Shown here piece after piece: positions 16,510 to 24,772 of a stretch of DNA of 64,000 nucleotides. The stretch's first letter is position 1, and every line of letters starts with the position of its first letter. The stretch spans positions 7,585 through 71,584 of the forward strand of contig CAYREX010000015.1 in NCBI GenBank assembly GCA_964423505.1. The letters run 5' to 3'. A model generated the notes under the pieces. The model was not told the origin of the DNA. It saw nothing but the letters and a program-made list of their open reading frames with translations, and did not search any database. Position numbers and translations under genes: made by a program. The DNA comes from CAYREX01 sp964423505 (GTDB lineage: Bacteria > Fermentibacterota > Fermentibacteria > Fermentibacterales > JCC-6).

Positions 16510-17163
16510 ATGAAGAAGACGAGAGCGCTGCTGCTCGGGGCGGTGCCGGTCCTCCTGGCCTCGGCCTGCGGGAAGACCGGCAGCTACATGCCCCTGGAGG
16601 TGGGGAACACGTGGACCTACTCGGTGGAGGTGCTCGAGACCAGGGCCGGGGCCACCATCGACGACAGGACGGATGAGCGGGTTGTGGAGGTGACGGCCTG
16701 CGTGGACTCGCCGGAGCACGGCAAGCTCTTCGAGCTGACGAAGACGAGCGGCTCCTCCGGCTACAGCTACAGCTACTGCTTCACCTGGCGGGACAGCACG
16801 CTGATGGCCTTCGAGTCGCCGCAGAGCTACGTGGGCGAGACGTACCTGCAGTTGCCATGCGGGCAGGGAGCGACCTGGGTCACGACCAGGCGCAGCAATC
16901 CGGCCATAGACGTCTCCGTGATGGTGGTGGCGACCGACGTGACCGTCCGGACCCCCGCCGGGAGCTTCGACGGCTGCGTCCGGGTCAGGTCGGAGTGCCA
17001 GCTGGACGCCAACCTGCAGGTACCGGGCCGGGAGCACTTCACCTACGAGTACTGGTGGGCGCCGGGGGTCGGCTACGTCAGGCAGGTCTCCCTGACGGAG
17101 AACCAGCTGCAGGAGTACAGCCAGAGCCGCACCGAGGAGCTGGTGGAGTACAGCCTGCGCTGA
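16510..17163 (+). CDS. Lipoprotein of unknown function
   Basis: 217 residues. ATG at 16510 (GGGAGGG upstream) is preferred over 16483 because it starts a typical lipoprotein signal with lipobox LASAC (Cys20). The mature domain opens YMPLEVGNTWTYSVEV, a pattern shared by many exported lipoproteins in which a strand-rich domain follows L-x-x-G-N-x-W-x-Y, and ends with a two-strand E-Y-W-W-A-P-G-V-G-Y-V hairpin. Function unknown. First of a same-strand group of four small genes (16510-18607). Confidence 0.75.
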   Translation: MKKTRALLLGAVPVLLASACGKTGSYMPLEVGNTWTYSVEVLETRAGATIDDRTDERVVEVTACVDSPEHGKLFELTKTSGSSGYSYSYCFTWRDSTLMAFESPQSYVGETYLQLPCGQGATWVTTRRSNPAIDVSVMVVATDVTVRTPAGSFDGCVRVRSECQLDANLQVPGREHFTYEYWWAPGVGYVRQVSLTENQLQEYSQSRTEELVEYSLR

Positions 17164-17260
17164 GCCCGTCCCCTGCAGTATGCCGTTGCGCAGGGCTGCA
17201 CCCGCTCACCATAGTCGGCATGCCCGGCGGGAGCGCCCGCTCCCGGGGCAGGGAGGGGCA

Positions 17261-17692
17261 ATGAGGAAGAGGGACCCGGTAGAGGTCGCGCTGGAGTTCG
17301 TGGAGAGGATAAACAGGGCGGACCTGGACGGCCTTCTGAAGATGATGACGTTCGACCACGCCTTCACGGACATCCAGGGCCACGTGACCACCGGCCGGGA
17401 GGCGATGACGGAGGGTTGGGCCGGCTACTTCTCCAGCTGCCCGGACTACATGATCCACGTCAGCCAGGTGTACGAGCTGGGCGAGCACGTGGCGCTGGTG
17501 GGGAGGGCGACCGGCTCCCATACGGCGACGTCCCGAAGGGGCAGCTTCCGGGAGCCCAGCGTCTGGATAGCCGGAATCAGGGGCGACCTGGTCTACTCAT
17601 GGAGCATCGCCCCGTACGACGAGCGGACCATAGAGCGGCTGGGTTTGGACCCGGAGGACGTAGACCCCATCTGCTCCCCCGGCAACATCTGA
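17261..17692 (+). CDS. SnoaL/NTF2-like protein
   Basis: 143 residues, ATG at 17261 after GGGAGGGGCA. Starts DPVEVALEFVERINRADLDG, then a FTDIQGHVTTGREAM turn and strands ending in SWSIAPYDERT. This is the cone-shaped NTF2/SnoaL fold, used for small-molecule binding or isomerisation. No signal peptide, so cytoplasmic, unlike its neighbours. Substrate cannot be inferred. Confidence 0.8.
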   Translation: MRKRDPVEVALEFVERINRADLDGLLKMMTFDHAFTDIQGHVTTGREAMTEGWAGYFSSCPDYMIHVSQVYELGEHVALVGRATGSHTATSRRGSFREPSVWIAGIRGDLVYSWSIAPYDERTIERLGLDPEDVDPICSPGNI

Positions 17693-17723
17693 GGCTGCGG
17701 CCCAGGATTCACTGGAGGTCACC

Positions 17724-18134
17724 ATGACAGCGAGAGCTTCGTCAGTCGCCGCCGCGATCTTCCTGCTGGCGCTGACCGCCGGGTGCGGCACGGGCACCTC
17801 GATGCCCTCCTACTACGACTGCGTGGGCGTCTACAGGACCGAGTCGGGGGCTTCCGGCATACCCGGGCTCGAGGTAACCCTCTACCTCAACGACGACTAC
17901 ACAGCGGAGATGAGCTCCGACTACCAGAACGGAGACCCCCCGGTGGTGGAGACAGGCACCTGGATAATCGGCTCCGAGGGGACCATCACCGTCAGGCTGA
18001 CCGAGGTCGGCGGAGTCACCATGTACCCGGTTGACGTGATGGAGCTGGCCCTGGACGGCGCCATCCTGGTGACGGTTGAGTGGGACGAGCTGCTCCACGG
18101 CCGGGAGGGGCTGGAGTTCCACCGCATCCAGTGA
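17724..18134 (+). CDS. Small lipoprotein, NlpE-like
   Basis: 136 residues, ATG at 17724 with GGAGG upstream. Lipobox LTAGC (Cys21). The mature domain (CVGVYRTE...LEVTLYLNDDYTAEM...GTWIIGSEGTITVRL) is a small beta-barrel pattern seen in NlpE N-terminal-like lipoproteins, but the CXXC metal motif of NlpE is absent. Its stop overlaps the next gene's start (GTGA). Confidence 0.7.
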   Translation: MTARASSVAAAIFLLALTAGCGTGTSMPSYYDCVGVYRTESGASGIPGLEVTLYLNDDYTAEMSSDYQNGDPPVVETGTWIIGSEGTITVRLTEVGGVTMYPVDVMELALDGAILVTVEWDELLHGREGLEFHRIQ

Positions 18135-18607
18135 CGAGCTGGGCCGGTTACCTGCCGCGGCTGTCCGCACTCTGCGCGGCTCTGCTCCTTGCGACGGCCG
18201 GCCGGGCTGACGGCCGGTCCCCCACAGCCGATGTCACCATCGGAACCCCCCTTCGCCTGTGCGCCTCCGTCGGCGTATCCGGGGTACCGTGGGCCGTACC
18301 CTTCGGCGATAACTCCGGTCCCTCTCTCAGGGCAGAGGCCGGACTGGACGGAGGCAGGCTGATGCTCGGCTACAGGACCGCCCTGAGCCTCGGCTTCCTG
18401 CAGGTGGCGGCCGCGGAGGTCTCCGCCTCGGTCATGCGGAGCTGGGACGACGCCCTGCAGGGTATCCCCCCGGGCTGCACGTACGCCGGACTGGAGGCCC
18501 GCAGCAGGCTCCGCCTGCTGGTGGTGCGGGGAGGGCTGTACAGAAGGCTGGCCGGCGGGGACGCACCCGGCTGGGTCGTCTCCGCCGGCATAGGCGTCGG
18601 CATCTAG
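18131..18607 (+). CDS. Exported protein of unknown function
   Basis: 158 residues from GTG 18131, whose GTGA overlaps the preceding stop, implying translational coupling. Signal peptide ends GRADG. The mature part is rich in Gly, Ala and Arg with alternating strands (LRLCASVGVSG, LMLGYRTALSLGFLQV), compatible with a small outer-membrane beta-barrel or conserved exported domain. No family recognised. Its stop overlaps the convergent DUF3160 gene's stop at CTAG (18604-18607). Confidence 0.6.
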   Translation: MTSWAGYLPRLSALCAALLLATAGRADGRSPTADVTIGTPLRLCASVGVSGVPWAVPFGDNSGPSLRAEAGLDGGRLMLGYRTALSLGFLQVAAAEVSASVMRSWDDALQGIPPGCTYAGLEARSRLRLLVVRGGLYRRLAGGDAPGWVVSAGIGVGI

Positions 18608-20814
18608 CGGGTCAGCAGCCAGCCCTCCGTCCAGTCCGGGCTGGCTGGCGGGTCCTCGGCGAGAAGCTCACGCCAGGCCTCGTCGGTGAGCCTGTCGGAC
18701 ATGGGCCAGGTGAACTCGTAGTAGCTGAGGACCGGCCCGATGGCCGCCTCGACGTAACCGTCCGGCCTGCGGTAGACCACAACAGCCATGTCCAGCCCGC
18801 CGGAGGCCACCTCCAGTACGCTGCCGGAGTTCTGGTCTGTGTGTACGTCGGCCACCAGCGATGTCTCCAGACCCTCCTCGGTCTCCCCGTCCCAGGAGAT
18901 GCAGTACTCGAGGGTGGAGGCGAAGCCCTCGAGGAAGTCGGTGTCCCGGTCGGTCAGCGGCTCCCCCGCGAGCTCCCTCTCCGCGATGTCCTGCAGCGTG
19001 GAGACGAGGTCGATGGCCCTCTGGAACCTGGCGTCGGACTGCTCGTCCATGTATCCCAGGTCGTCGATGCCGCTCCTGGCCATCCTGAGGGTGGCCACCA
19101 GCTCGGCGTAGACCTCGGGAACCGGCTCAACAAGCCCCGCCGAGGGGGCCGGGGCCGGTCCCGGGGCGCAGCCTGCCTGCATCGTGTAGCTCTGCTTGGC
19201 ATAGAGTATGGTGTCGTGGCGGAGCATGGCCCAGGAGGCCAGCATGGTCCCGAGGGTATGTCTCTCCCAGGCGTCCGTCCTCATGAAGTCGGGGTAGCCT
19301 TCGCCCCTTGGCCCTGCGAGCAGGTGGAGGCAGTGCAGCCAGCACATGTAGAGCGACTCGTGCCAGTCCACCGGGCCGTAGGCCTCTACCATTGAGGTGA
19401 GCGACGAGAGGGAGTCGGCGTAGTGCTCGAACTCCATCTCACCCCTGCTCTCCAGTATCCCGCGGGCCACGTCGCTCCCCAGGACGGCCGCCACGTCCAG
19501 GCCGCTCGGCATGAATCGCTGACCGCCGTCCGGGGTCCTGCCCACCGCCGGGAAGACCAGGCTGCCCATCACGTCGCTGTCCGGGGTGTACCGCTGGCCC
19601 AGTAGACGGAAGCCGACGGTTTTCGCCAGGGCCTCGGAGAGGTCGCCGGGGTCGAAGCCGCCTTCGACGTCAGGCATGGAGACCTGCTGGCCGGTGCCGC
19701 TGTAGATGGCCGGCCCCGGATACAGTGCCGCGACCGAGTCCCGGAACGCGGTCCAGAAGCCCCTCTCCCTGACCAGTCCGGTTGTGGCGCTGCCGCCGGT
19801 GACGGCCCTTGCGACACTGCCGTACTCGGTCACGGAGAGGTCGTCCGCGAAGCCGGCGAAGAAGGCGGTCGTCTCGTATATCCGCCTCCATACGTCCACC
19901 AGCGGCTCCCCGTCCATCTCCAGGACGTGCAGGTCCGAGACGGTCTCGAGCGCCGTGGCTGTCATCCCGATGGCCGCCTCCTCCGGGACCAGGTAGGGGG
20001 CGGCCCGGCCGAAGGGCTCACCTCCCTTCAGCAGGAGCGTGAGCCTGCCCAGCCACATCATGGCCACGAAGTACCGCTCCAGCCTGTCGCTCGCCGTGTA
20101 GTGTCCCCTCGGCACGTACTGGGAGTAGTCCTCACGGTAGCCGAGGACGGGGCTTGTCTCGAAGCCCTCGTGGGCATCCATGAGGGCCAGCTCCGCCTCC
20201 ACCGCGTCCGCCACGGAGGGGTCCGGCTCGAAGGAGGGGTCGAGCACGGAGAGGGGCACGGCGAAGAACGCCGCTCCCATCCCGTTGCCCCGTTCCAGGG
20301 CGCTTCCGTAGAGCAGCGAGCACATGCCCGCCAGATCGTCGTAGATGTGCTCCTCCTCGATGGTCTGCAGCATCTGGTCGAAGAAGATGTGCAGGAGGTG
20401 GAGCGGCACCCCCGATGAGACGTAGACCGGCACCTCCCAGTCGGCGGTCCTCTGGAAGGCGGCCACCGGGTCGTCTGTGCCGTAGCCCCGGACCACCACG
20501 AAGGCGTTCGAGAGGAGAGCCTCCGGAGGCCGCTCGAGACCGGCCCTCTCCAGCACGCCGCCCAGGTTGATGACCCCGGACGGGTCCAGGGGGAGACCAA
20601 GCGCCGGCATGTCCGGCGAGACCCTGGAAACCTCCGGCTGGTAGTACGCCTCCGCGAACCCGGCGACCGCCTCAGCTGGCTCCGGGAACGAGAGCTCGCC
20701 GCTCTCGACATCCTCCATGCCGGTCATTTCCGCCTCCGCTCCGCATCCGGACCCCGCCGCCGCGAGAAGGAGGGCGGCGGTTGCGGCCCGGAAGATTCCC
20801 GTTCTCTCTCTCAT
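18604..20814 (-). CDS. DUF3160 family lipoprotein
   Basis: 736 residues with a signal peptide and lipobox AGSGC (Cys24). Large mainly helical exported protein. The C-terminal part has RHDTILYAKQSYT, GCAPGP and VEPVPEVYAELV, signatures of the DUF3160 family, which is widespread in deltaproteobacteria and candidate phyla and has no known function. Full family length. Transcribed convergently with the 18131 gene. Promoter region lies in 20815-20900, shared divergently with the EYQAD-repeat gene. Confidence 0.85.
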   Translation of the reverse strand: MRERTGIFRAATAALLLAAAGSGCGAEAEMTGMEDVESGELSFPEPAEAVAGFAEAYYQPEVSRVSPDMPALGLPLDPSGVINLGGVLERAGLERPPEALLSNAFVVVRGYGTDDPVAAFQRTADWEVPVYVSSGVPLHLLHIFFDQMLQTIEEEHIYDDLAGMCSLLYGSALERGNGMGAAFFAVPLSVLDPSFEPDPSVADAVEAELALMDAHEGFETSPVLGYREDYSQYVPRGHYTASDRLERYFVAMMWLGRLTLLLKGGEPFGRAAPYLVPEEAAIGMTATALETVSDLHVLEMDGEPLVDVWRRIYETTAFFAGFADDLSVTEYGSVARAVTGGSATTGLVRERGFWTAFRDSVAALYPGPAIYSGTGQQVSMPDVEGGFDPGDLSEALAKTVGFRLLGQRYTPDSDVMGSLVFPAVGRTPDGGQRFMPSGLDVAAVLGSDVARGILESRGEMEFEHYADSLSSLTSMVEAYGPVDWHESLYMCWLHCLHLLAGPRGEGYPDFMRTDAWERHTLGTMLASWAMLRHDTILYAKQSYTMQAGCAPGPAPAPSAGLVEPVPEVYAELVATLRMARSGIDDLGYMDEQSDARFQRAIDLVSTLQDIAERELAGEPLTDRDTDFLEGFASTLEYCISWDGETEEGLETSLVADVHTDQNSGSVLEVASGGLDMAVVVYRRPDGYVEAAIGPVLSYYEFTWPMSDRLTDEAWRELLAEDPPASPDWTEGWLLTR

Positions 20815-20900
20815 TGTGGGGCTCCCTCCCTGTTCCTCGGTGGTACATACATTGAAAGGACCGGATTCCCCGGCAATGCCGGGGGGAGAGGAGCGGCGGG

Positions 20901-21233
20901 ATGCGGATGACGACAGCTCTTGCGGCGGTGCTCGCCCCAGTGGCGGCCGCCGGCAGCATCTACCTTACCGATTACGAGTACCAGGCGGACCTCACGGTAT
21001 ACGTGACCGACTACGAGTACCAGGCCGACCTCTGCGTGCACGTGGTCGACTACGAGTACCAGGCGGACGACGAGGACGGGCTATGGTACTACGTCGACTA
21101 CGAGTACCAGGCTGACGCCCTTGTCTACCTTGTGGACTACGAGTACCAGGCCGACCTGAAGGTGTACTTCGTGGACTACGATTACCAGGCGGGATGGGAG
21201 GAGTCCAGCGAGTGGAGGGGCAGGCTGCACTAG
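20901..21233 (+). CDS. Exported DUF6150-like EYQAD-repeat protein
   Basis: 110 residues. Signal peptide 1 to about 18, then six repeats of the unit [L/V]-x-V-Y-x-V-D-Y-E-Y-Q-A-D: DYEYQAD at 24-30, 37-43, 50-56, 66-72 and 79-85, and DYDYQAG at 92-98. Period is 13 residues except for one 16-residue unit; the last repeat runs into a short tail. DUF6150 proteins carry this Y-x-x-x-Y-E-Y-Q-A-D pattern. Function unknown. The acidic tyrosine-rich repeats probably form a regular beta structure. ATG follows GGAGAGGAGCGG. Confidence 0.8.
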   Translation: MRMTTALAAVLAPVAAAGSIYLTDYEYQADLTVYVTDYEYQADLCVHVVDYEYQADDEDGLWYYVDYEYQADALVYLVDYEYQADLKVYFVDYDYQAGWEESSEWRGRLH

Positions 21234-21276
21234 CCGCTCCCATGCCGGCGGCCCTGACGTCCGGGGACGGTTCCCG

Positions 21277-21984
21277 GTGAACGTCCTCATCTCGCTGGTG
21301 ATGGCCGTGGCGCCCTCTGTGCTCCTCCTCCTCTGGTTCCTCCGCAGGGACAGGGCGAGGCCTGAGCCGGCCGGCCTGGTCCTCCGCATGTTCCTGATGG
21401 GCCTGGTGCTGATACTACCCGCTCTCCTCCTCGAGATAGTTCTGGACCACCTGAGCTGGACGCTGGGCCGGATGGCCTACCCGCTGGTCCGCGGATTCCT
21501 GGTGGTGGCGCTGGTGGAAGAGTCGCTGAAGCTCCTGGCCGTGATCAGGCTGGCCCGCCGCAGAGCCTGCTTCGACGAGGTGATGGACGGGATCGTCTAC
21601 ACCGTGGCTGCCGGCCTGGGCTTCGCCTGCCTGGAGAACGTGCTCTTCGTCCTGGGCAGGGGAATGGGTGTCGCGGTGCTGCGGGCTCTCACCGCCGTCC
21701 CGATGCACGCGGCGGTCTCCGCAGTGATGGGCTACTACTTCGGCAGGGGTCGGATGGCCGGTGGGGGGGAGGGCAGACTGCTGGCGGCGAGGGGGCTCGC
21801 GATCGCCGTGCTCCTGCACGGCTCATACAACGCCTTCCTCTTCGGTGTGCCGGTCTGGGACCCCTCCGCTGCCGTTGGCGCCATACTGGCCCTGTTGGTC
21901 TCCGTCATACTGGCCCTGAGGCTGACGAGAAGGGCCCTTCACCTGGACAGGGAGGCGGGTCTGGTCCCGCAGGCGGCCGGCTGA
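21277..21984 (+). CDS. PrsW-family intramembrane glutamic protease
   Basis: 235 residues, GTG start at 21277. Multi-spanning membrane protein with the PrsW motifs: VEESLK (Glu81-Glu82), FDEVMDGIVYTVAAGLGFACLEN, and the His-containing VPMHAAVSA and LLHGSYN segments that build the active site in transmembrane helices. In Bacillus subtilis PrsW cleaves the anti-sigma factor RsiW; the target here is unknown. A hairpin with a short T-run follows at 22084. Confidence 0.85.
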   Translation: MNVLISLVMAVAPSVLLLLWFLRRDRARPEPAGLVLRMFLMGLVLILPALLLEIVLDHLSWTLGRMAYPLVRGFLVVALVEESLKLLAVIRLARRRACFDEVMDGIVYTVAAGLGFACLENVLFVLGRGMGVAVLRALTAVPMHAAVSAVMGYYFGRGRMAGGGEGRLLAARGLAIAVLLHGSYNAFLFGVPVWDPSAAVGAILALLVSVILALRLTRRALHLDREAGLVPQAAG

Positions 21985-22083
21985 AGCCCGGATTGGCGGG
22001 TCGGGCGTCCCATTCCGTATGTTACCCCTGCCGGGGCGGCGCTGCCGCTCCGGCCTTCTTCCTGACATGGACTCTCTCAGCTG

Positions 22084-22107
22084 CCCCGGTACGGCCGGGG
22101 TTTTCTT
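22084..22107 (+). terminator. Hairpin plus T-run between prsW-like and yitT-like genes
   Basis: CCCCGG pairs with CCGGGG across a five-base loop and is followed by TTTTCTT. This looks like a rho-independent terminator of the PrsW-like gene, but it ends only about 16 bp before the next gene, so it could also act as an attenuator for that gene. Confidence 0.6.
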
Positions 22108-22122
22108 CGGAGGAGGGCGGCA

Positions 22123-23070
22123 ATGGCGGGCGGCAGGCTTTCCGAGGAGATGAGGGACTACGCCGGCATCCTGGCCGGAGCGGTGCTCTTCGGCATGGCG
22201 TACTCCTGGTTCCTTTTCCCTTTCAGGGTATCGCCGGGCGGCGTGGGCGGCCTCGCGCAGGTGCTCTACCACTGGACCGGCGTGGCGGAGAGCCTGTGGA
22301 TGTTCGGCTTCAACATCCCGCTCTTCGTGCTGGGTTACTTCGCGGTGGGCAGGCAGTTCGGCGTTCGGAGCTTCGCCGGGATGATGCTCTCCAGCGCCAT
22401 GATATGGGCGTTCCGTCCGGCCCACCTCTCCTTCCTGCCGACCTACGGCGACATCGTGCACAACGTGGCCGGCCCGGGGGAGCTGCCCAGGCTGGCCGTC
22501 TTCCTCTCCGGCTCCTCGGAGACGGACATCCTGCTCGCCTCCCTGGCCGGGTCGGCGCTGCTCGGGGCTGGCCTCGGGCTGATATTCAAGTTCCGGGGCT
22601 CCACCGGCGGGACCGACATCCCGGTCGCGATACTGAAGAAGTACACCGGCGTCTCCATCAGCACAGGCTACTGGGCGGTGGAGTCGGTCATCATCCTCCT
22701 GGTCGGCGTCTCCTTCGAGAACCCGGAGCTGGTCATATGGGCCTACCTGAACCTCTTCCTGGCCAGCAAGATGACCGATTTCGCGGCGGAGGGGATGCCC
22801 TACGTCAAGGCGGCGATGATAGTAACCGAGAGGCCGGACGAGGTCAGAGACGCCGTCTTCGACCGGCTGAGCAGGGGGGTCACCTTCCTGAGGGCACAGG
22901 GCGGCTACTCCAGGGAGGAGAGGGACGTGCTCTACGTCTGCGTGCACAGGAGACAGGTGATGTTGCTGCGCCGGCTGGTCAGGCGCATCGACCCGGAGGC
23001 CTTCATGGTACTCCACGACGCCTACGACGTGATGGGTTACGGCTTCAGGCAGCGGACCATATCGTACTAG
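22123..23070 (+). CDS. YitT family integral membrane protein (DUF161/DUF2179)
   Basis: 315 residues. About five to six transmembrane helices in the N-terminal ~215 residues, with the FLFPFRVSPGGVGGLAQVL and GLGLIFKFRGSTGGTD motifs of YitT/YqfU proteins, followed by a cytoplasmic DUF2179 domain from about 220 (KAAMIVTERPDEVRDAV... DVLYVCVHRRQVMLLRRLV). Family members are uncharacterised transporters; the DUF2179 domain resembles ligand-binding ACT-like domains. Good GGAGG ribosome site. Confidence 0.88.
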   Translation: MAGGRLSEEMRDYAGILAGAVLFGMAYSWFLFPFRVSPGGVGGLAQVLYHWTGVAESLWMFGFNIPLFVLGYFAVGRQFGVRSFAGMMLSSAMIWAFRPAHLSFLPTYGDIVHNVAGPGELPRLAVFLSGSSETDILLASLAGSALLGAGLGLIFKFRGSTGGTDIPVAILKKYTGVSISTGYWAVESVIILLVGVSFENPELVIWAYLNLFLASKMTDFAAEGMPYVKAAMIVTERPDEVRDAVFDRLSRGVTFLRAQGGYSREERDVLYVCVHRRQVMLLRRLVRRIDPEAFMVLHDAYDVMGYGFRQRTISY

Positions 23071-23107
23071 CGTCCGGGACCGGCCGGACACGGACGCGGA
23101 GGTCCCC

Positions 23108-23884
23108 ATGCTGACCGACACCCACTGCCACCTGTTCATGGAGCCGCTCTCGGAGGAGACGGACGCGGTCCTCGCCAGGGCCGCCGCCGCCGGGGTGGGC
23201 CGGGTGGTCGTGCCCGCCTACGACCGGGCCTCCTGGGAGGCCGTGGCCGAGCTCTCCGGCCGCGAGGGGGTGCACGGGGCGCTGGGCCTGCATCCATGGA
23301 GGGCGGAGGACGGGCTGGACCCGCAGGAGCTGGAGACGATGCTCCGGGAGACGGGAGCCGTGGCCGTGGGTGAGGTCGGGCTCGATTCGAAGACCTCCGT
23401 CCCGATGGAGCTGCAGATGCGGGTGCTCGAGGAGCAGCTGGAGCTGGCCCATTCGATTGGGCTCCCGGTCATCCTCCACTGCAGGGGCGCCTTCGGAAGG
23501 CTGCGGCAGATGCTGGCCCGGCATGCCGGGGCTGGTGGGCTGCGCGGCGTGATGCATGCCTGGTCCAGGGCTCCGGAGACCGCCCGGCGCTTCCTCGACC
23601 TCGGGCTGCACCTGGCGCTTGGCGGCGCCGTGACCAGGCCCGGCGCCGAGAGGGCCAGGGCCTCTGCCCCGCTGATCCCGGAGGGCCGCCTGCTCCTGGA
23701 GACGGACGCTCCCTCCATCGGTCTCGACGGCGTACCTTCGGGGGAGAGCGAGCCGGCCCACGTGGCCCTCGTTGCCGAGGCCGCCGCCGGGCTGCGGGGC
23801 GCCACTCCGGGGGAGCTTGCCCGGCTGACCTCCGTCAACGCCGCTTCTCTGTTCGGTCTGGCCGGGGGCACCCTTGCTTCCTGA
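23108..23884 (+). CDS. TatD family metal-dependent deoxyribonuclease
   Basis: 258 residues. Metal ligands are visible: His6 and His8 in DTHCHLF, Glu in VGEVGLD, His in VILHCRGAF, His in GVMHAWSR and Asp in LLLETDAPS. The amidohydrolase TIM-barrel pattern and length match TatD/YcfH. Family enzymes trim DNA 3' ends and aid DNA repair. It overlaps the next gene (tcdA) by 11 bp, so the two form an operon. Confidence 0.9.
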   Translation: MLTDTHCHLFMEPLSEETDAVLARAAAAGVGRVVVPAYDRASWEAVAELSGREGVHGALGLHPWRAEDGLDPQELETMLRETGAVAVGEVGLDSKTSVPMELQMRVLEEQLELAHSIGLPVILHCRGAFGRLRQMLARHAGAGGLRGVMHAWSRAPETARRFLDLGLHLALGGAVTRPGAERARASAPLIPEGRLLLETDAPSIGLDGVPSGESEPAHVALVAEAAAGLRGATPGELARLTSVNAASLFGLAGGTLAS

Positions 23885-24614
23885 GAGGTTCGCCAGGGTG
23901 GAGGCTCAGCTGGGCCCGGAGGGGATGCTGAGGGTCAGGTCGGCCCGGGTGGTCGTAGCCGGCCTCGGCGGCGTGGGCGTCCACGCCGCCCTGGCACTGG
24001 CCAGGAGCGGCACGGGGCGTCTGGACCTCGTGGACTTCGACGACGTGACTGAGACCTCCCTGAACCGCAACCCGCTGGCCTGCCCCGGAGACGTGGGCTC
24101 CCCGAAGGTGGAGGTGGTCGCGCGGGAGCTGAGCCGCTGCTGCCCGGACACGGAGGTGACCGCCGTCGCCGCCTTCCTGGACGGGGAGACACTCCCCGGG
24201 ATGCTGGAGCCCCATCCGGATGCGCTGGTGGACGCCATAGACAGCCTCGGTCCGAAGGTGACCCTGCTGGCAGGTTGCGCCGAACGTGGAGTACCCGTCT
24301 TCTCCAGCATGGGCGCCTCCGGCAGGAGCGACCCCTCGGCAATCCGGTGCGGCGAGCTGTACGGGACAAGGGTCTGTCCGCTGGCGAAGCAGGTCAGGAA
24401 GCTGCTGCGCAGGCGAGGGCTGGGCTCCGGGGTGCGCTGCGTCTGGTCGGAGGAGCCGGCCGGGCCGGTGCTCCCGCCCGACCCCGGGGAGATGGTGCTC
24501 CGACGCGGGAGGCCGCGCAACGTACTTCCGAGCACCATAGCCATGCCCGGCATATTCGGATACGCCCTGGCCCGGATGGTCCTGGAGCACCTCGCCGGGA
24601 CAGAGAGAGAATGA
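23874..24614 (+). CDS. tcdA: tRNA threonylcarbamoyladenosine dehydratase (E1-like)
   Basis: 246 residues from TTG 23874 inside the TatD gene. Opening RFARVEAQLGPEGMLRVRSA, the nucleotide-binding VAGLGGVGVHAALALARSG loop, LVDFDDV, an N-R-N-P-L motif, VDAIDSLGPKVTLL and SSMGASGRSDPSAI all match TcdA/CsdL of the ThiF/MoeB superfamily, which converts t6A37 of tRNAs to cyclic ct6A using ATP. It lacks a ubiquitin-like partner nearby, as expected. One oddity is NRN where most ThiF relatives have NRQ. A tRNA-Sec gene follows convergently 8 bp away. Confidence 0.88.
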   Translation: MLPERFARVEAQLGPEGMLRVRSARVVVAGLGGVGVHAALALARSGTGRLDLVDFDDVTETSLNRNPLACPGDVGSPKVEVVARELSRCCPDTEVTAVAAFLDGETLPGMLEPHPDALVDAIDSLGPKVTLLAGCAERGVPVFSSMGASGRSDPSAIRCGELYGTRVCPLAKQVRKLLRRRGLGSGVRCVWSEEPAGPVLPPDPGEMVLRRGRPRNVLPSTIAMPGIFGYALARMVLEHLAGTERE

Positions 24615-24621
24615 GGGGGGC

Positions 24622-24718
24622 TGGCGGGAACGTGTGGGAATCGAACCCACCCAGGATGGTTCAAGCACCCAACGCCGGATTTGAAGTCCGGGAGGGACAC
24701 CAGTCCCCTTCCGCTCCC
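24622..24718 (-). tRNA. selC: tRNA-Sec(UCA), selenocysteine tRNA
   Basis: 97 nt including an encoded GCCA 3' end. The anticodon loop CTTCAAA carries UCA, the selenocysteine anticodon, on a perfect 5-bp stem (CCGGA/TCCGG). Hallmarks of tRNA-Sec are present: a long acceptor arm (GGGAGCGG against ACGTTCCC, eighth pair G.A), a 6-bp D stem (GGGGAC/GTCCCT) with a short TGGT loop, a long variable arm (GGGTG/CATCC) and a 5-bp T stem (GTGGG/CCCAC). The 5' end could be two bases earlier. It implies selA, selB and selD and at least one selenoprotein elsewhere in the genome. Confidence 0.93.
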
Positions 24719-24772
24719 GCGGCAGGGGTTAGATTCTAACAAACGCTCTCTGCGTCAAGTGAGGTTCTGGCG

